Translations under genes and position numbers: made by a program
The notes under the pieces: generated by a model
Seen by the model: only the letters and a program-made list of their open reading frames with translations
Told to the model about the DNA's origin: nothing
The model's database searches: none
Shown here: positions 37,758 to 47,632 of the stretch, piece by piece
Layout of the letters: every line of letters begins with the position of its first letter
Position numbering within the stretch: position 1 is the first letter of the stretch
DNA from: Cypionkella sinensis
Lineage (GTDB): Bacteria; Pseudomonadota; Alphaproteobacteria; Rhodobacterales; Rhodobacteraceae
Length of the DNA stretch: 64,000 bases
Direction: 5' to 3'
Assembly (NCBI RefSeq): GCF_042646385.1
Contig: NZ_JBHRTO010000001.1
Location: 806,001-870,000 of the forward strand

Positions 37758-37844
37758 GATCTATCCTAGCCTGTCCAAAATCCCCAATGTGATCATAGGC
37801 AGCGCAAGGATTGAAGTCGAGACGCAATGCAGGGCAGGGCAGCC

Positions 37845-38534
37845 CTACTGCGCAGCCTCTGCCGCAGCCCGGATCGCCGCGATATTCGCGCCATAAGGCC
37901 CCGGATTATCCACCGAGCCACCCTTGAACACCGCCGACCCCGCCACCAACACATCCGCACCCGCCGCCACCACCAAGGGTGCTGTTTCCACCGTCACACC
38001 GCCATCAATCTCGATATGGATCGGCCGATCGCCAATCATCTTGCGCAACGCCCGCACCTTATCCAGTTGTGAATGGATGAACTTCTGCCCGCCAAAGCCC
38101 GGATTAACAGTCATCACACAAACCATATCAACCAGATCCAGCAAATGCGCCACAGCCTCGATCCCGGTGCCTGGATTGATCGCAAGCCCAGCTTTTTTCC
38201 CCGTCGCGCGAATGGCTTGCAAGGTGCGGTGAATATGCGGCCCAGCCTCCAGATGAGCCGAAATCAAATCAGCACCAGCCTCGGCAAACGCCTCGATGTA
38301 GCTGTCCACCGGGGCGATCATCAGATGCACATCCATAAAGCCCTTGATGTGCGGCCGGATTGCCGCACAGGTCGCAGGCCCGAAGGTGATGTTGGGCACG
38401 AAATGCCCATCCATCACGTCGACATGCACCCAATCCGCACCCTGAGCCTCAATCGCCCGACATTCCGCACCAAAGTTGGCAAAGTCCGCCGCAAGGATAG
38501 ACGGCGCAATCTTGATCTGACGGCTAAAGGTCAT
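37845..38534 (-). CDS. rpe: Ribulose-phosphate 3-epimerase
   Basis: TIM-barrel enzyme of 229 residues that interconverts ribulose 5-phosphate and xylulose 5-phosphate in the pentose phosphate and Calvin cycles. Motifs: IAPSILAADFANFGAE at the start, VHVDVMDGHFVPNITFGP with metal-binding His and Asp, MTVNPGFGGQKF, IEIDGGV and AGSAVFKG near the end. The length is normal. It stands alone on the minus strand, between the LuxR-type gene and tRNA-Arg. Confidence 0.97.
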   Translation of the reverse strand: MTFSRQIKIAPSILAADFANFGAECRAIEAQGADWVHVDVMDGHFVPNITFGPATCAAIRPHIKGFMDVHLMIAPVDSYIEAFAEAGADLISAHLEAGPHIHRTLQAIRATGKKAGLAINPGTGIEAVAHLLDLVDMVCVMTVNPGFGGQKFIHSQLDKVRALRKMIGDRPIHIEIDGGVTVETAPLVVAAGADVLVAGSAVFKGGSVDNPGPYGANIAAIRAAAEAAQ

Positions 38535-38685
38535 GTTTTCGGTCCACCTGTGAAAGTTGCCGGGTTCATAGGCGTTTCGATGGGTCCGGTCCAGCCCTAG
38601 ATGGTAACTACATTACATAATATTGATTATCAGCTAAACATATCCATCCAAATCAAGCGCCCTGCTTATCAATCTGATTGGGATT

Positions 38686-38762
38686 TGGCGCACCCAGCAC
38701 GATTCGAACGTGCGACCTTCGCCTTCGGAGGGCGACACTCTATCCAGCTGAGCTATGGGTGC
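38686..38762 (-). tRNA. tRNA-Arg (anticodon CCG)
   Basis: The minus strand folds as a full cloverleaf: acceptor arms GCACCCA (38756-38762) and TGGGTGC (38690-38696), D-arm with AGCTCAGCTGGATAGAG, anticodon stem TCGCC/GGCGA enclosing the loop CTCCGAA (anticodon CCG, reads CGG), and T-arm with GTTCGAATC. The 3' CCA is encoded at 38686-38688. A promoter lies directly upstream at 38771-38799. Confidence 0.95.
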
Positions 38763-38770
38763 CTGCGACT

Positions 38771-38799
38771 GCTATAGCGCCTACTGCCTTGGGCTGCAA
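38771..38799 (-). promoter_or_regulatory. Promoter of tRNA-Arg
   Basis: On the minus strand TTGCAG and TATAGC are 17 bp apart, and the -10 box ends 8 bp before the tRNA 5' end. The gene therefore has its own start even though sufS ends just upstream at 38807. Confidence 0.6.
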
Positions 38800-38806
38800 C
38801 GCGGAA

Positions 38807-40027
38807 TCATGCGAAAAGTTCGTGGCACAGCTCCAAAGCCGAGATCAGCGCATCGACTTCCTCAACCGTGTTATACAGCCCGAACGACGCCCGGCATGTG
38901 GCGCCGACACCCATGTGCTGCATCAACGGCATCGCACAATGCGTGCCCGCCCGCACGGCAATGCCACGCTTGTCCAGCACGGTTGAGATATCATGCGCAT
39001 GTGCTTGACCTTGCAGCGTAAAAGAGAAGATCGCGCCCTTGGTTTCGGAATTTCCCTGCACCGTCAGCCAGTTCAAACCGCCCAGTTTAGCACGGGCATA
39101 ATCGCGCAAAGCCCGCTCATGTGCTGCGACATTGGCCATACCAAGGCCCGTCAGATAATCCAGCGCCACGCCCAGGCCGATCTGCTGCACGATGCCCGGC
39201 GTGCCAGCTTCGAACTTCATCGGAGCATCATTATAGCTGACAGCATCGCGCGACACTTCGCGGATCATATCGCCACCGCCAAGGAATGGCCGCATCTCGG
39301 CCATCCTCTCAGGTTTAATGAAGATCGCGCCGGAACCGCTTGGTCCGTATAGCTTATGTCCGGTGATCGCATAGAAATCACAGCCGATGGCCTGCACATC
39401 CACCGGGCCATGCACCACCGCCTGACTGCCATCGACCAGCACCGGAACCCCTCGCAACCTCGCGCCATCACAGATGGATTTTACATCAACAACGGTCCCT
39501 AACACATTGGACATATGGGTGATTGCGATCAGCTTGGTGCGTGGCGTGATCGCATCCAGCACCGCCTGCGGGTCCAGATCGCCCTTGCCATCCACCTCGA
39601 CCCATTTCAGCACCACCCCCAGCCGTTCGCGCAGGAAATGCCAAGGCACGATATTGGCGTGATGCTCCATGATCGACAGCACGATTTCATCGCCGGCCTG
39701 GAACCGTGGTGCGGCCCAAGCATACGAGACCAGATTGATCCCCTCGGTCGCGCCGGTGGTGAAGACGATCTCATGTTCCGATCCGGCGTTCAAAAACCGC
39801 GCGATCTTACCGCGCGCAGCTTCGTACTTGTCAGTGGCAAGATTAGAAAGATAGTGTAAGCCCCGGTGAACATTAGCATATTCCATCGCATAACCCTGCG
39901 TCACCGCATCAATCACCACTTGCGGTTTCTGCGCCGAAGCTCCGTTGTCAAGATAGACCAGCGGCTTGCCGTTCACCTGCCGCGACAGGATCGGGAAATC
40001 GGCACGAATTTTTGCGATGTCATACAT
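38807..40027 (-). CDS. sufS: Cysteine desulfurase SufS
   Basis: PLP enzyme of 406 residues that takes sulfur from cysteine for Fe-S cluster assembly. The start is DIAKIRADFPILSRQVNGKP, then YLDNGASAQKPQ, the PLP-binding Lys in ITGHKLYGPSGSG, and the active-site Cys in RAGTHCAMPLMQ. A group II desulfurase of the SufS/CsdA type. The long ORF to 40468 overlaps the YIP1-like gene and is not used. ATG 40027 lies two bases after the preceding stop. It is the last gene of the suf operon. No sufE, sufU or sufT is adjacent in the window. Confidence 0.95.
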   Translation of the reverse strand: MYDIAKIRADFPILSRQVNGKPLVYLDNGASAQKPQVVIDAVTQGYAMEYANVHRGLHYLSNLATDKYEAARGKIARFLNAGSEHEIVFTTGATEGINLVSYAWAAPRFQAGDEIVLSIMEHHANIVPWHFLRERLGVVLKWVEVDGKGDLDPQAVLDAITPRTKLIAITHMSNVLGTVVDVKSICDGARLRGVPVLVDGSQAVVHGPVDVQAIGCDFYAITGHKLYGPSGSGAIFIKPERMAEMRPFLGGGDMIREVSRDAVSYNDAPMKFEAGTPGIVQQIGLGVALDYLTGLGMANVAAHERALRDYARAKLGGLNWLTVQGNSETKGAIFSFTLQGQAHAHDISTVLDKRGIAVRAGTHCAMPLMQHMGVGATCRASFGLYNTVEEVDALISALELCHELFA

Positions 40028-40029
40028 GA

Positions 40030-40611
40030 TCAGCCTTCCAATGCCACCAGAGCGAACGCTACCAGAACCGAGACCGCCAGCACCGTCGCTACGATGCCCC
40101 ACAGCACTTTTCCTGCCGAAGCAAATCCATGCAACTCGGCGATAAAATTGGATAAAACCCAGATAAACAACACCATCCCGAACAAGCCGGTGGCCGCCGA
40201 CAGTCCGGGTGAGATCAACATCAGCACGATCTGCGCCAGTTGCAGCACACAGAGCAGTGCCTCGGTCCAGCCGATCAGCACCAGCGCATCGCCAAACTGG
40301 CCGCGCCCGCCAAACCTCCGCCCTACCCCTTGTGCCAGCATCGCCATGACCACCATCACCACCGCCTGCACCACAGCCACCTGCAGCGGATTTTGCAGTA
40401 TGGCCAGAATGGCCGGGTCGATCATATCGGCCTCGGCCCGCGCGGGCGCCAGCAGCAGTGAAGCGCACGACAGCAGCGCCGAAACCACCGCCATCAACCC
40501 CACGCCCAGCCAGATCGCCGCTATGGGCAGCCGCCAGTCGATCAGCCGCCGCGCCGCAGCCCTTGGGCTTTGCAGTGTCAACTGCATCAGATGCCCCAGC
40601 TCAGCCTGCAT
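40030..40611 (-). CDS. YIP1-like membrane protein
   Basis: Membrane protein of about 193 residues with around five hydrophobic segments, resembling bacterial YIP1-domain proteins. It begins LGHLMQLTLQSPRAAARRLI, a pattern found at the start of this family (a charged amphipathic helix before the first membrane span). GGAG lies nine bases before ATG 40611. It overlaps the upstream membrane-protein gene by 11 bp and is followed two bases later by sufS, so it belongs to the suf transcript. Function unknown. A link with Fe-S cluster assembly is suggested only by position. Confidence 0.75.
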   Translation of the reverse strand: MQAELGHLMQLTLQSPRAAARRLIDWRLPIAAIWLGVGLMAVVSALLSCASLLLAPARAEADMIDPAILAILQNPLQVAVVQAVVMVVMAMLAQGVGRRFGGRGQFGDALVLIGWTEALLCVLQLAQIVLMLISPGLSAATGLFGMVLFIWVLSNFIAELHGFASAGKVLWGIVATVLAVSVLVAFALVALEG

Positions 40612-41089
40612 AGCTACGCTCCGCTTCCCGCAGCATCGCCATCCAGATCCAGGCAAAGCAAAGCCCGACCAAGATATCGACCAGCAGCAGTTGCGCCCCT
40701 GGCCCAATCATTCCGGCCACCAACCCGCGCAGCAACAGGCCCGGAGAGACCGCGAGCAATGCCGAGAACAGCGCCAACCGCGCTGCATAGTGACCGCACT
40801 GCCCGCCCAAAGCCTTGGCAATCCAATGGCTTATCGCAGCCAACAGATACCAGAACGGGATAAGCGCCAACAGCGCCAACCCTGCTGCCACCAGCCGCTG
40901 CACCATCGGCACCTCGGGTTGCAACACGGTTTGCCGCGACAGAAACGGCCACAGCGACACGAAGGCCACCACCAGAAACGCCACCAGCAAACTGAATGCG
41001 AACGGCTCAGACTTTGGCCGGTCCATGTGGCGGCGCATCACCGCTTTCGGCCGCCGCCACGCCTGCACGATATCGGTTGTAACAGACAT
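40601..41089 (-). CDS. Small membrane protein within the suf operon
   Basis: Protein of 162 residues with about four hydrophobic segments (FSLLVAFLVVAFVSLWPFL, LVAAGLALLALIPFWYLLAA, LALFSALLAVSPGLLLRGL, LLLVDILVGLCFAWIWMAML). The N-terminus is basic (VQAWRRPKAVMRRHMDRPK), similar in layout to the YIP1-like protein downstream, and the two may be distant paralogues. It starts directly after the sufD-side boundary at 41090 with no gap and overlaps the next gene. No known domain was recognised with certainty. Its place between sufD and sufS is unusual compared with the enterobacterial suf operon. Confidence 0.72.
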   Translation of the reverse strand: MSVTTDIVQAWRRPKAVMRRHMDRPKSEPFAFSLLVAFLVVAFVSLWPFLSRQTVLQPEVPMVQRLVAAGLALLALIPFWYLLAAISHWIAKALGGQCGHYAARLALFSALLAVSPGLLLRGLVAGMIGPGAQLLLVDILVGLCFAWIWMAMLREAERSYAG

Positions 41090-42376
41090 TCAATGCTCGT
41101 GCCGCGACAGCCAGCTTTGCAGCCGCGCCCGGATGTCTTCGGAAATCTCGGCATCAGCGATCTCGTCAATCGCCTCGGCCAGAAACGCCAGAACCAGCAG
41201 CGATTGCGCCTGCCGCAGAGGCACACCGCGCGAGCGCAAGTAGAACAGCGCGGTTTCGTCAATCGCGCCAGAGGTCGAACCGTGGCTGCATTTCACGTCA
41301 TCGGCGTAGATTTCAAGCTCGGGCTTGGCGAGGAACTGGCTGTCGTCGTCCAGCATCAGGGCCTGGCTGATCTGATAGCCATCGGTCTTTTGCGCGCCCT
41401 GTTTCACCAGAATCTTGCCCTGAAACACCCCGACTGCGCCGTTCTTCAACACTTTCTTGAACACCTGACGGCTTTCGCAACGCTCGGCGGCATGGGTGAT
41501 GAACACGGTATCATCGTGGTGGAAATCGCCGTCGCCCAAGGCAGCGCCCGCAACATGCGCCACAGAATCCGCGCCGAGCAGCTCCAAAATGGCCTCATTG
41601 CGGGTCAGATGACCGTTTGCGGACAGCGTGAAGGATTTGAACGCCGCGTTGCGACCAATCCGGCCGAACAGTTGCGTCACCGCTTGGCGCTTGTGCGCCC
41701 GCCCCTGCGCGCGGATGTGGTGGAACCGCGCGCCATCGGCAACCTCGATTTCCATAACATGATTAAGCCGCGCCGCAGCAGCACCATTCTCCAGAATCGT
41801 TACTTCGGCGCCAGACTCCACTTTCACGCAATGATGCAGCATCGCATCGGAAGTCTCTGATTTCTGCAGGTAAATCAGAGAAATCGGCTTCGACTGCGTT
41901 TGTGTCACACGGATCAGCACGCCTTGGGCAGCAAAGGCGGAATTCAGCGCCGCCAAGGGTCGCTGCACCGGGCTTTGCCCGCGCGCCTCTAACACGCCAT
42001 AAAGCCCGCTGGCCCAATGGATATCGGCATGCCCCGCCGAAGACAGAGGTTCGATCTGCACGCCATCCAGCGCTAGTGCGTCGGATTGGCTGGCATCGAA
42101 CACGCCATCGACAAAAACGATCTTGAGGCGATCCACGCCGCTGAACGGAGCAGGCTCATCGCCGGGATCGAACAGGCTGACGGGTGCAGGCTCTGCCGCG
42201 TTCAACCCGGTCGGGTCGCTGTAGCGCCAATATTCATCGCGCTTGCCGGGCAACCCCATCGCGGTCAGCCGCGCCAAAGCCTCGCTGCGCGCCGCCCCAA
42301 GCCAACCGCCGGGTGCAAAATGCATACCCGCAAGCCGCGCTTGCAAAGCGTCTTGCTTCGCTTGCAAAACCGCCAT
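41090..42376 (-). CDS. sufD: Fe-S cluster assembly protein SufD
   Basis: Scaffold subunit of the SufBC2D complex, 428 residues. The N-terminal helical part contains GLPGKRDEYWRYSDP, a SufD signature. The C-terminal beta-helix core ends with IYADDVKCSHGSTSGAIDE, including the conserved His of the SufD interface, and FYLRSRGVPLRQAQSLLVLAF. Its start codon shares one base with the sufC stop (TGATG), indicating coupled translation with sufC. Length and motifs are normal. Confidence 0.95.
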   Translation of the reverse strand: MAVLQAKQDALQARLAGMHFAPGGWLGAARSEALARLTAMGLPGKRDEYWRYSDPTGLNAAEPAPVSLFDPGDEPAPFSGVDRLKIVFVDGVFDASQSDALALDGVQIEPLSSAGHADIHWASGLYGVLEARGQSPVQRPLAALNSAFAAQGVLIRVTQTQSKPISLIYLQKSETSDAMLHHCVKVESGAEVTILENGAAAARLNHVMEIEVADGARFHHIRAQGRAHKRQAVTQLFGRIGRNAAFKSFTLSANGHLTRNEAILELLGADSVAHVAGAALGDGDFHHDDTVFITHAAERCESRQVFKKVLKNGAVGVFQGKILVKQGAQKTDGYQISQALMLDDDSQFLAKPELEIYADDVKCSHGSTSGAIDETALFYLRSRGVPLRQAQSLLVLAFLAEAIDEIADAEISEDIRARLQSWLSRHEH

Positions 42377-43131
42377 CAGACACCCTCCGCCAGAAGATCG
42401 GCGTAGCCGTTGTTCTCGACCTCAAGCGCCAGTTCCGGCCCGCCGGTTTTGATGATGCGCCCTGCCGCCATGATATGCACGACATCAGGTTTAATGTGAT
42501 CGAGAAGCCGTTGATAATGCGTGATAACCAAGAACGAACGCCCTGCCCCGCGCAAAGCATTCACGCCCTCGGACACCAACTTCATCGCGTCAACGTCAAG
42601 GCCGGAATCCGTCTCATCCAGGATGCACATCTTCGGCTCCAGCATCGCCATTTGCAGGATCTCGTTGCGCTTTTTCTCGCCGCCCGAAAAGCCGACATTG
42701 ACCGGGCGTTTCAGCATTTCGGCGTCGATTTTCAGCGTCTTGGCCTTTTCGCGCACCAGTTTCAGAAAATCGCCTGCCGAGATTTCCGCCTCACCGCGGG
42801 CCTTGCGCTGCGCGTTCACTGCCGTGCGCAGGAAGGTCATGTTGCCGACACCGGGGATTTCCACCGGATATTGAAACGCCAGAAACAGACCTGCCGCAGC
42901 ACGCGCCTCGGGCTCCATCTCCAGCAGTTCCTCGCCGTCAAGTGTCGCGGAACCCTCTGTCACCTCATAGCCGTCGCGGCCCGACAGCACATAAGACAGC
43001 GTCGATTTGCCCGAGCCGTTCGGCCCCATGATGGCATGCACCTCGCCTGCGCCGATTTTCAGGTTGACGCCGCGCAGGATAACCTTGTCTTCTTCTTCAA
43101 GTTTCACATGCAGGTTGTTGATTTCCAGCAT
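42376..43131 (-). CDS. sufC: Fe-S cluster assembly ATPase SufC
   Basis: ABC-type ATPase of 251 residues that powers SufBCD. Walker A is IMGPNGSGKST, the ABC signature is NVGFSGGEKKRNEIL, Walker B is CILDETDSGLD, and the H-loop is VITHYQRLLD. It starts at ATG 43131, preceded by AAGGA. The ORF also offers ATG 43149. It lies 24 bp downstream of a methyltransferase-like gene and is coupled to sufD. No membrane domain partner exists, as normal for SufC. Confidence 0.97.
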   Translation of the reverse strand: MLEINNLHVKLEEEDKVILRGVNLKIGAGEVHAIMGPNGSGKSTLSYVLSGRDGYEVTEGSATLDGEELLEMEPEARAAAGLFLAFQYPVEIPGVGNMTFLRTAVNAQRKARGEAEISAGDFLKLVREKAKTLKIDAEMLKRPVNVGFSGGEKKRNEILQMAMLEPKMCILDETDSGLDVDAMKLVSEGVNALRGAGRSFLVITHYQRLLDHIKPDVVHIMAAGRIIKTGGPELALEVENNGYADLLAEGV

Positions 43132-43155
43132 TTTTTGTCCTTCAGGCAAGGCGCG

Positions 43156-43749
43156 TCAATGCGCGCGCAGAAACGATTGGATGATCCATTGCAGCTTGTC
43201 CGCCGGAATGGGTGTGGGGGTCAGCGCAAACCTGGCCATGCGGCCGTGCATAGCCACTGGTTTGGCAAATTTCTCGCATTCGTGGTATTCAAGGCGATCA
43301 ACGTAATCGTCCCATAACAGCACAACCGGCCGCGTGATCTTGAACAGCACAGAGAGGAAGCAGGCTGGGCGGAAACGCCCGTCGATCAATACGACGTCTG
43401 GATGAACAAACTCTGGCAAGTCCCAGATCGACAAGGGATATCCAGGCCACTTGCGAAACTGTTCGTCATTTTCGGGAAACCCCCATTCGCGGGTGCGACC
43501 GATTCTGCCGTGGTGCATCACCACAGGCGAGGCTGGCGGATTTTCTTCGAAATAGCCACGCATCCCGCGCAACCAATGTACGTCACTTTCCACCGAGAAC
43601 ACCAGTTTGCCCGGCATTTCCGCAGCAATCACGGTAGATCCGCCCGAGCCATATTCCAAAATGACTGCCGCCTGCCCGTAATAGTGCCGCACCGCCGCCT
43701 CGGCCTCGGGCGGCAGCGTCACCTTGGGGCGGGAAAACGGCTTGGCCAC
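43156..43749 (-). CDS. Methyltransferase-like protein of unknown function inside the suf operon
   Basis: Protein of 197 residues placed between sufB and sufC. The N-terminal half looks like a Rossmann/SAM-binding fold: VILEYGSGGSTVIAAEM (about 30-46) resembles motif I, with a following acidic strand end VFSVESD. Later VVLIDGRFRPACFLSVLF and VVLLWDDYVDR resemble motifs of small-molecule methyltransferases. The substrate is not evident. The GTG start follows the sufB stop with no gap, so translation is probably coupled. A role in Fe-S assembly, or simply a passenger, cannot be told from sequence. Confidence 0.72.
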   Translation of the reverse strand: MAKPFSRPKVTLPPEAEAAVRHYYGQAAVILEYGSGGSTVIAAEMPGKLVFSVESDVHWLRGMRGYFEENPPASPVVMHHGRIGRTREWGFPENDEQFRKWPGYPLSIWDLPEFVHPDVVLIDGRFRPACFLSVLFKITRPVVLLWDDYVDRLEYHECEKFAKPVAMHGRMARFALTPTPIPADKLQWIIQSFLRAH

Positions 43750-45264
<1,515 letters not shown>

Positions 45265-45304
45265 CGTCATATTCCTTATATCCCAAAGCGTTACCGCCAA
45301 ATAT

Positions 45305-46348
45305 TCACGCAGCGCGTGAACGTATCCGTTTGTAGTCCCGCGCCCAAGCCTCGGCAAAGCGCAGCACTTGCGTCTCTGTCACATCCGGCCCGAGCGAGAT
45401 GCGGATCGCTTGTCCCGCCTGCGTTTCGTCAAAGCCCATCGCCCGCAGCACCCGGCTGGCGCGAACCTTGCCACTGGAACAGGCCGAACCTGCCGAAACG
45501 GCAAATCCGGCTAGATCCATCGCCATCACCTGAGTCTCGCCCTTCCAGCCTGGCGCGATCAGGTTCAACGTGTTCGGCAGGCGCGGCCCGCTATTCCCGA
45601 CTGAAATAATCTCAAATCCCATGGCGGACAATGCTGAATCTAGAATATTTCTAATTTCAGCAACACGCTCCCAAACCCCATCCGCCAGATCGCGCGCCGC
45701 AGCCTCTGCCGCCGCCGCAAACCCGGCAATTCCAATCAGGTTCTCAGTGCCTGCACGGCGACCCATCTCCTGCCCGCCTCCTTTCAGTTGCGACGCCACA
45801 TCAAGGCCCCGCCGCAGCACCAATGCCCCCACGCCCTTCGGCCCGCCCAGCTTATGCGCTGACACAAGGCCCATCTCGCAGCCCAGCCAGTTGAACGCCA
45901 GCGGCAGTTTGCCAAAGGCCTGCGTCAGATCGGAAACCGCCAGCCCCTGCGGCAAATCCTGCACCACGCCGGTTTCAGAATTGGCCAGTTGCAGCGCCGT
46001 GCGCGCAGGGTCCAGCACCGTCACCCGGCCTTCGCGGTCCACCGCCAAACTGCCTTCGCACCACGCCGAAACCGCCTCATGCTCGACCTCGGCACAGACC
46101 AGACCGCGACCGGCGCAGGCCAAAGCCGCAGCCTCGGTCGCGCCCGACGTGAACACAATATCCGCGCCCTCTGCCCCCAAAGCCGCCGCAATCTGCCCCC
46201 GCGCACGCTCCATCAGCGCCTTGGCCGCCCGCCCCTCGGCATGGACCGAGGACGGATTGCCCAGCACATCCATCGCCCCGATCATCGAGGCCCGCGCCTC
46301 AGCCCGCAGCGGTGTCGTGGCGTTCCAGTCAAGATAAACCCGGCTCAT
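45305..46348 (-). CDS. Cysteine desulfurase of the NifS/IscS group
   Basis: PLP enzyme of 347 residues. It opens with YLDWNATTPLRAEA, carries the PLP Lys in VSAHKLGGPKGVG and the catalytic Cys in SAGSACSSGKVRAS, the group I loop. It is shorter than E. coli IscS and lacks the C-terminal scaffold-interaction motif of true IscS, so the name IscS is only approximate. Its presence together with sufS gives the operon two desulfurases. It overlaps iscR by four bases (ATGA). Confidence 0.92.
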   Translation of the reverse strand: MSRVYLDWNATTPLRAEARASMIGAMDVLGNPSSVHAEGRAAKALMERARGQIAAALGAEGADIVFTSGATEAAALACAGRGLVCAEVEHEAVSAWCEGSLAVDREGRVTVLDPARTALQLANSETGVVQDLPQGLAVSDLTQAFGKLPLAFNWLGCEMGLVSAHKLGGPKGVGALVLRRGLDVASQLKGGGQEMGRRAGTENLIGIAGFAAAAEAAARDLADGVWERVAEIRNILDSALSAMGFEIISVGNSGPRLPNTLNLIAPGWKGETQVMAMDLAGFAVSAGSACSSGKVRASRVLRAMGFDETQAGQAIRISLGPDVTETQVLRFAEAWARDYKRIRSRAA

Positions 46349-46812
46349 TCATCCACCACCCGGAACAGCGCAGGCACCGCAGGGCATGGCGTCATCACAT
46401 TGCCGATCACATCTGACAGCCGGGTTTGGTGCAGGAACACATAAACATGCGCCGAAAGCCCCTCCCACAGCCGGTTGGTTAGGCTTTGCGCACGACTGCC
46501 CGACACCCCGCCCGAGGCCCCGGCCCCCGAATGCATCGCATCGACGTTTTCCTCAACCGCCTCCATCACCTCGGAAATCCGGATCGAATCCGGACTGCGG
46601 GCCAGCCGATAGCCGCCGCCCGGCCCGCGCACCGCCTCGACCAGCCCCGCCCGGCGCAGCTTGACGAACAACTGCTCCAGATACGGCAGCGACAGATCCT
46701 GCCGCTTGGCAATCGCCGCCAGCGACATCAACTCCTCGGTGGATTTCGCCTCGGCCAAGGCCAGATCGGCCAGCGCCACCATGGCATAACGCCCCTTGGT
46801 CGATAGTTTCAT
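46345..46812 (-). CDS. iscR: Rrf2-family regulator IscR, without the three-Cys cluster motif
   Basis: Regulator of 155 residues that heads the suf operon. The winged helix (about 1-70) begins MKLSTKGRYAMVALADLAL and contains SLPYLEQLFVKLRRAGLV and RGPGGGYRLA, standard IscR signatures. In the segment where E. coli IscR binds a [2Fe-2S] cluster with three cysteines, this protein has none (MHSGAGASGGVSGSRAQ). The only Cys is residue 143 (TPCPAVP). Rhodobacter sphaeroides has a similar IscR, reported as a new type of Fe-S-binding repressor. ATG 46812 is used rather than the longer ORF start. Confidence 0.94.
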   Translation of the reverse strand: MKLSTKGRYAMVALADLALAEAKSTEELMSLAAIAKRQDLSLPYLEQLFVKLRRAGLVEAVRGPGGGYRLARSPDSIRISEVMEAVEENVDAMHSGAGASGGVSGSRAQSLTNRLWEGLSAHVYVFLHQTRLSDVIGNVMTPCPAVPALFRVVDE

Positions 46813-46904
46813 GCCAACACACTCCGCAAAGCCATGACTTTCCATTGACGTCGGGGGTGTGTCCGCTTAACTCAACCCCAGTCCATGAGCGGCAATCACC
46901 GCTT

Positions 46905-46917
46905 TAGAATGGTTCTA
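46905..46917 (-). promoter_or_regulatory. Candidate IscR operator overlapping the -10 box
   Basis: TAGAA-N3-TTCTA is a perfect palindrome and covers the -10 element of the iscR promoter, so a bound protein would block RNA polymerase. It resembles the iron-responsive motif described for Rhodobacterales ahead of Fe-S genes, from memory and not compared. Confidence 0.5.
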
Positions 46918-46940
46918 GGTTATCCGAGCGAATTTGTCAA
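46912..46940 (-). promoter_or_regulatory. Promoter of the iscR-suf operon
   Basis: On the minus strand TTGACA (46935-46940) and TAGAAC (46912-46917) are 17 bp apart, giving a consensus -35 box and a fair -10 box about 95 bp upstream of the iscR ATG. The divergent hydrolase gene starts at 46973. Confidence 0.65.
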
Positions 46941-46972
46941 CAATTCGTTCCGAACACAGGCACGGAGCTTAC

Positions 46973-47632
46973 ATGCCCGAAGTTATTTTCGCCGGCCCCG
47001 AAGGCCGCCTCGAAGGCCGCTACCATCCGCAGAAAGAGCGTGATGCGCCGATCGCCATCGTGTTGCATCCGCATCCGGCCTACGGCGGCACGATGAACAA
47101 CAAGGTTGTCTATAACCTGCACTATGCATTCTACAACCTTGGCTTCACCGTCATGCGCTTCAACTTCCGCGGTGTGGGGCGTTCGCAGGGCGAGTATGAC
47201 ATGGGCATTGGCGAATTGTCCGATGCAGCGAGCGCCCTTGATTACCTGCAAAGCATGAACCAGAACGCCAAGCATTGCTGGGTGGCGGGTTTCAGCTTTG
47301 GCGCATGGATCGGCATGCAACTGCTGATGCGCCGCCCGGAAATCACCGGGTTTATCTCGGTCGCGCCTCCGGCGAATCTCTATGATTTCAGCTTCCTCGC
47401 CCCCTGCCCGGCTTCTGGCCTGATCATCAACGGCACCGCCGACAAGGTGGCACCGCCGAAAGATACCACCAATCTCGTGAACAAACTGCATGAGCAGAAG
47501 GGCATCACCATCACTCACACCCAGATCGAAGGCGCCGATCACTTCTTCAAGGATGAAGAAGCGCATATGAAGCCGATGATCGACACCGTGTCGGGTTATG
47601 TGAAGCGCCGCCTAACGGAAGTGACCCGCTAA
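46973..47632 (+). CDS. Alpha/beta hydrolase
   Basis: Cytoplasmic protein of 219 residues. HPHPAYGGTMNN forms the oxyanion-side loop, FRGVGRSQGEYD follows, and the nucleophile Ser is in VAGFSFGAWIGM. DKVAP and the His in GADHFF complete the probable triad. The family includes many small-molecule and lipid esterases, and no specific substrate is indicated. ATG 46973 follows GGAG. It is divergent from iscR, shares its intergenic region, and begins a run with a small unknown protein and an HD protein that follow without gaps. Confidence 0.9.
   Translation: MPEVIFAGPEGRLEGRYHPQKERDAPIAIVLHPHPAYGGTMNNKVVYNLHYAFYNLGFTVMRFNFRGVGRSQGEYDMGIGELSDAASALDYLQSMNQNAKHCWVAGFSFGAWIGMQLLMRRPEITGFISVAPPANLYDFSFLAPCPASGLIINGTADKVAPPKDTTNLVNKLHEQKGITITHTQIEGADHFFKDEEAHMKPMIDTVSGYVKRRLTEVTR

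Noticed and set aside
38535..38685. Possible terminator or small RNA between rpe and tRNA-Arg
   Set aside because: Only weak AT-rich inverted repeats without a T-tract after a stable stem were visible.
39866..41860. A 664-codon plus-strand frame opposite the suf genes
   Set aside because: It runs antisense to sufS, the two membrane-protein genes and sufD, all on the minus strand with coupled starts. Its composition is low-complexity and no start signal is seen.
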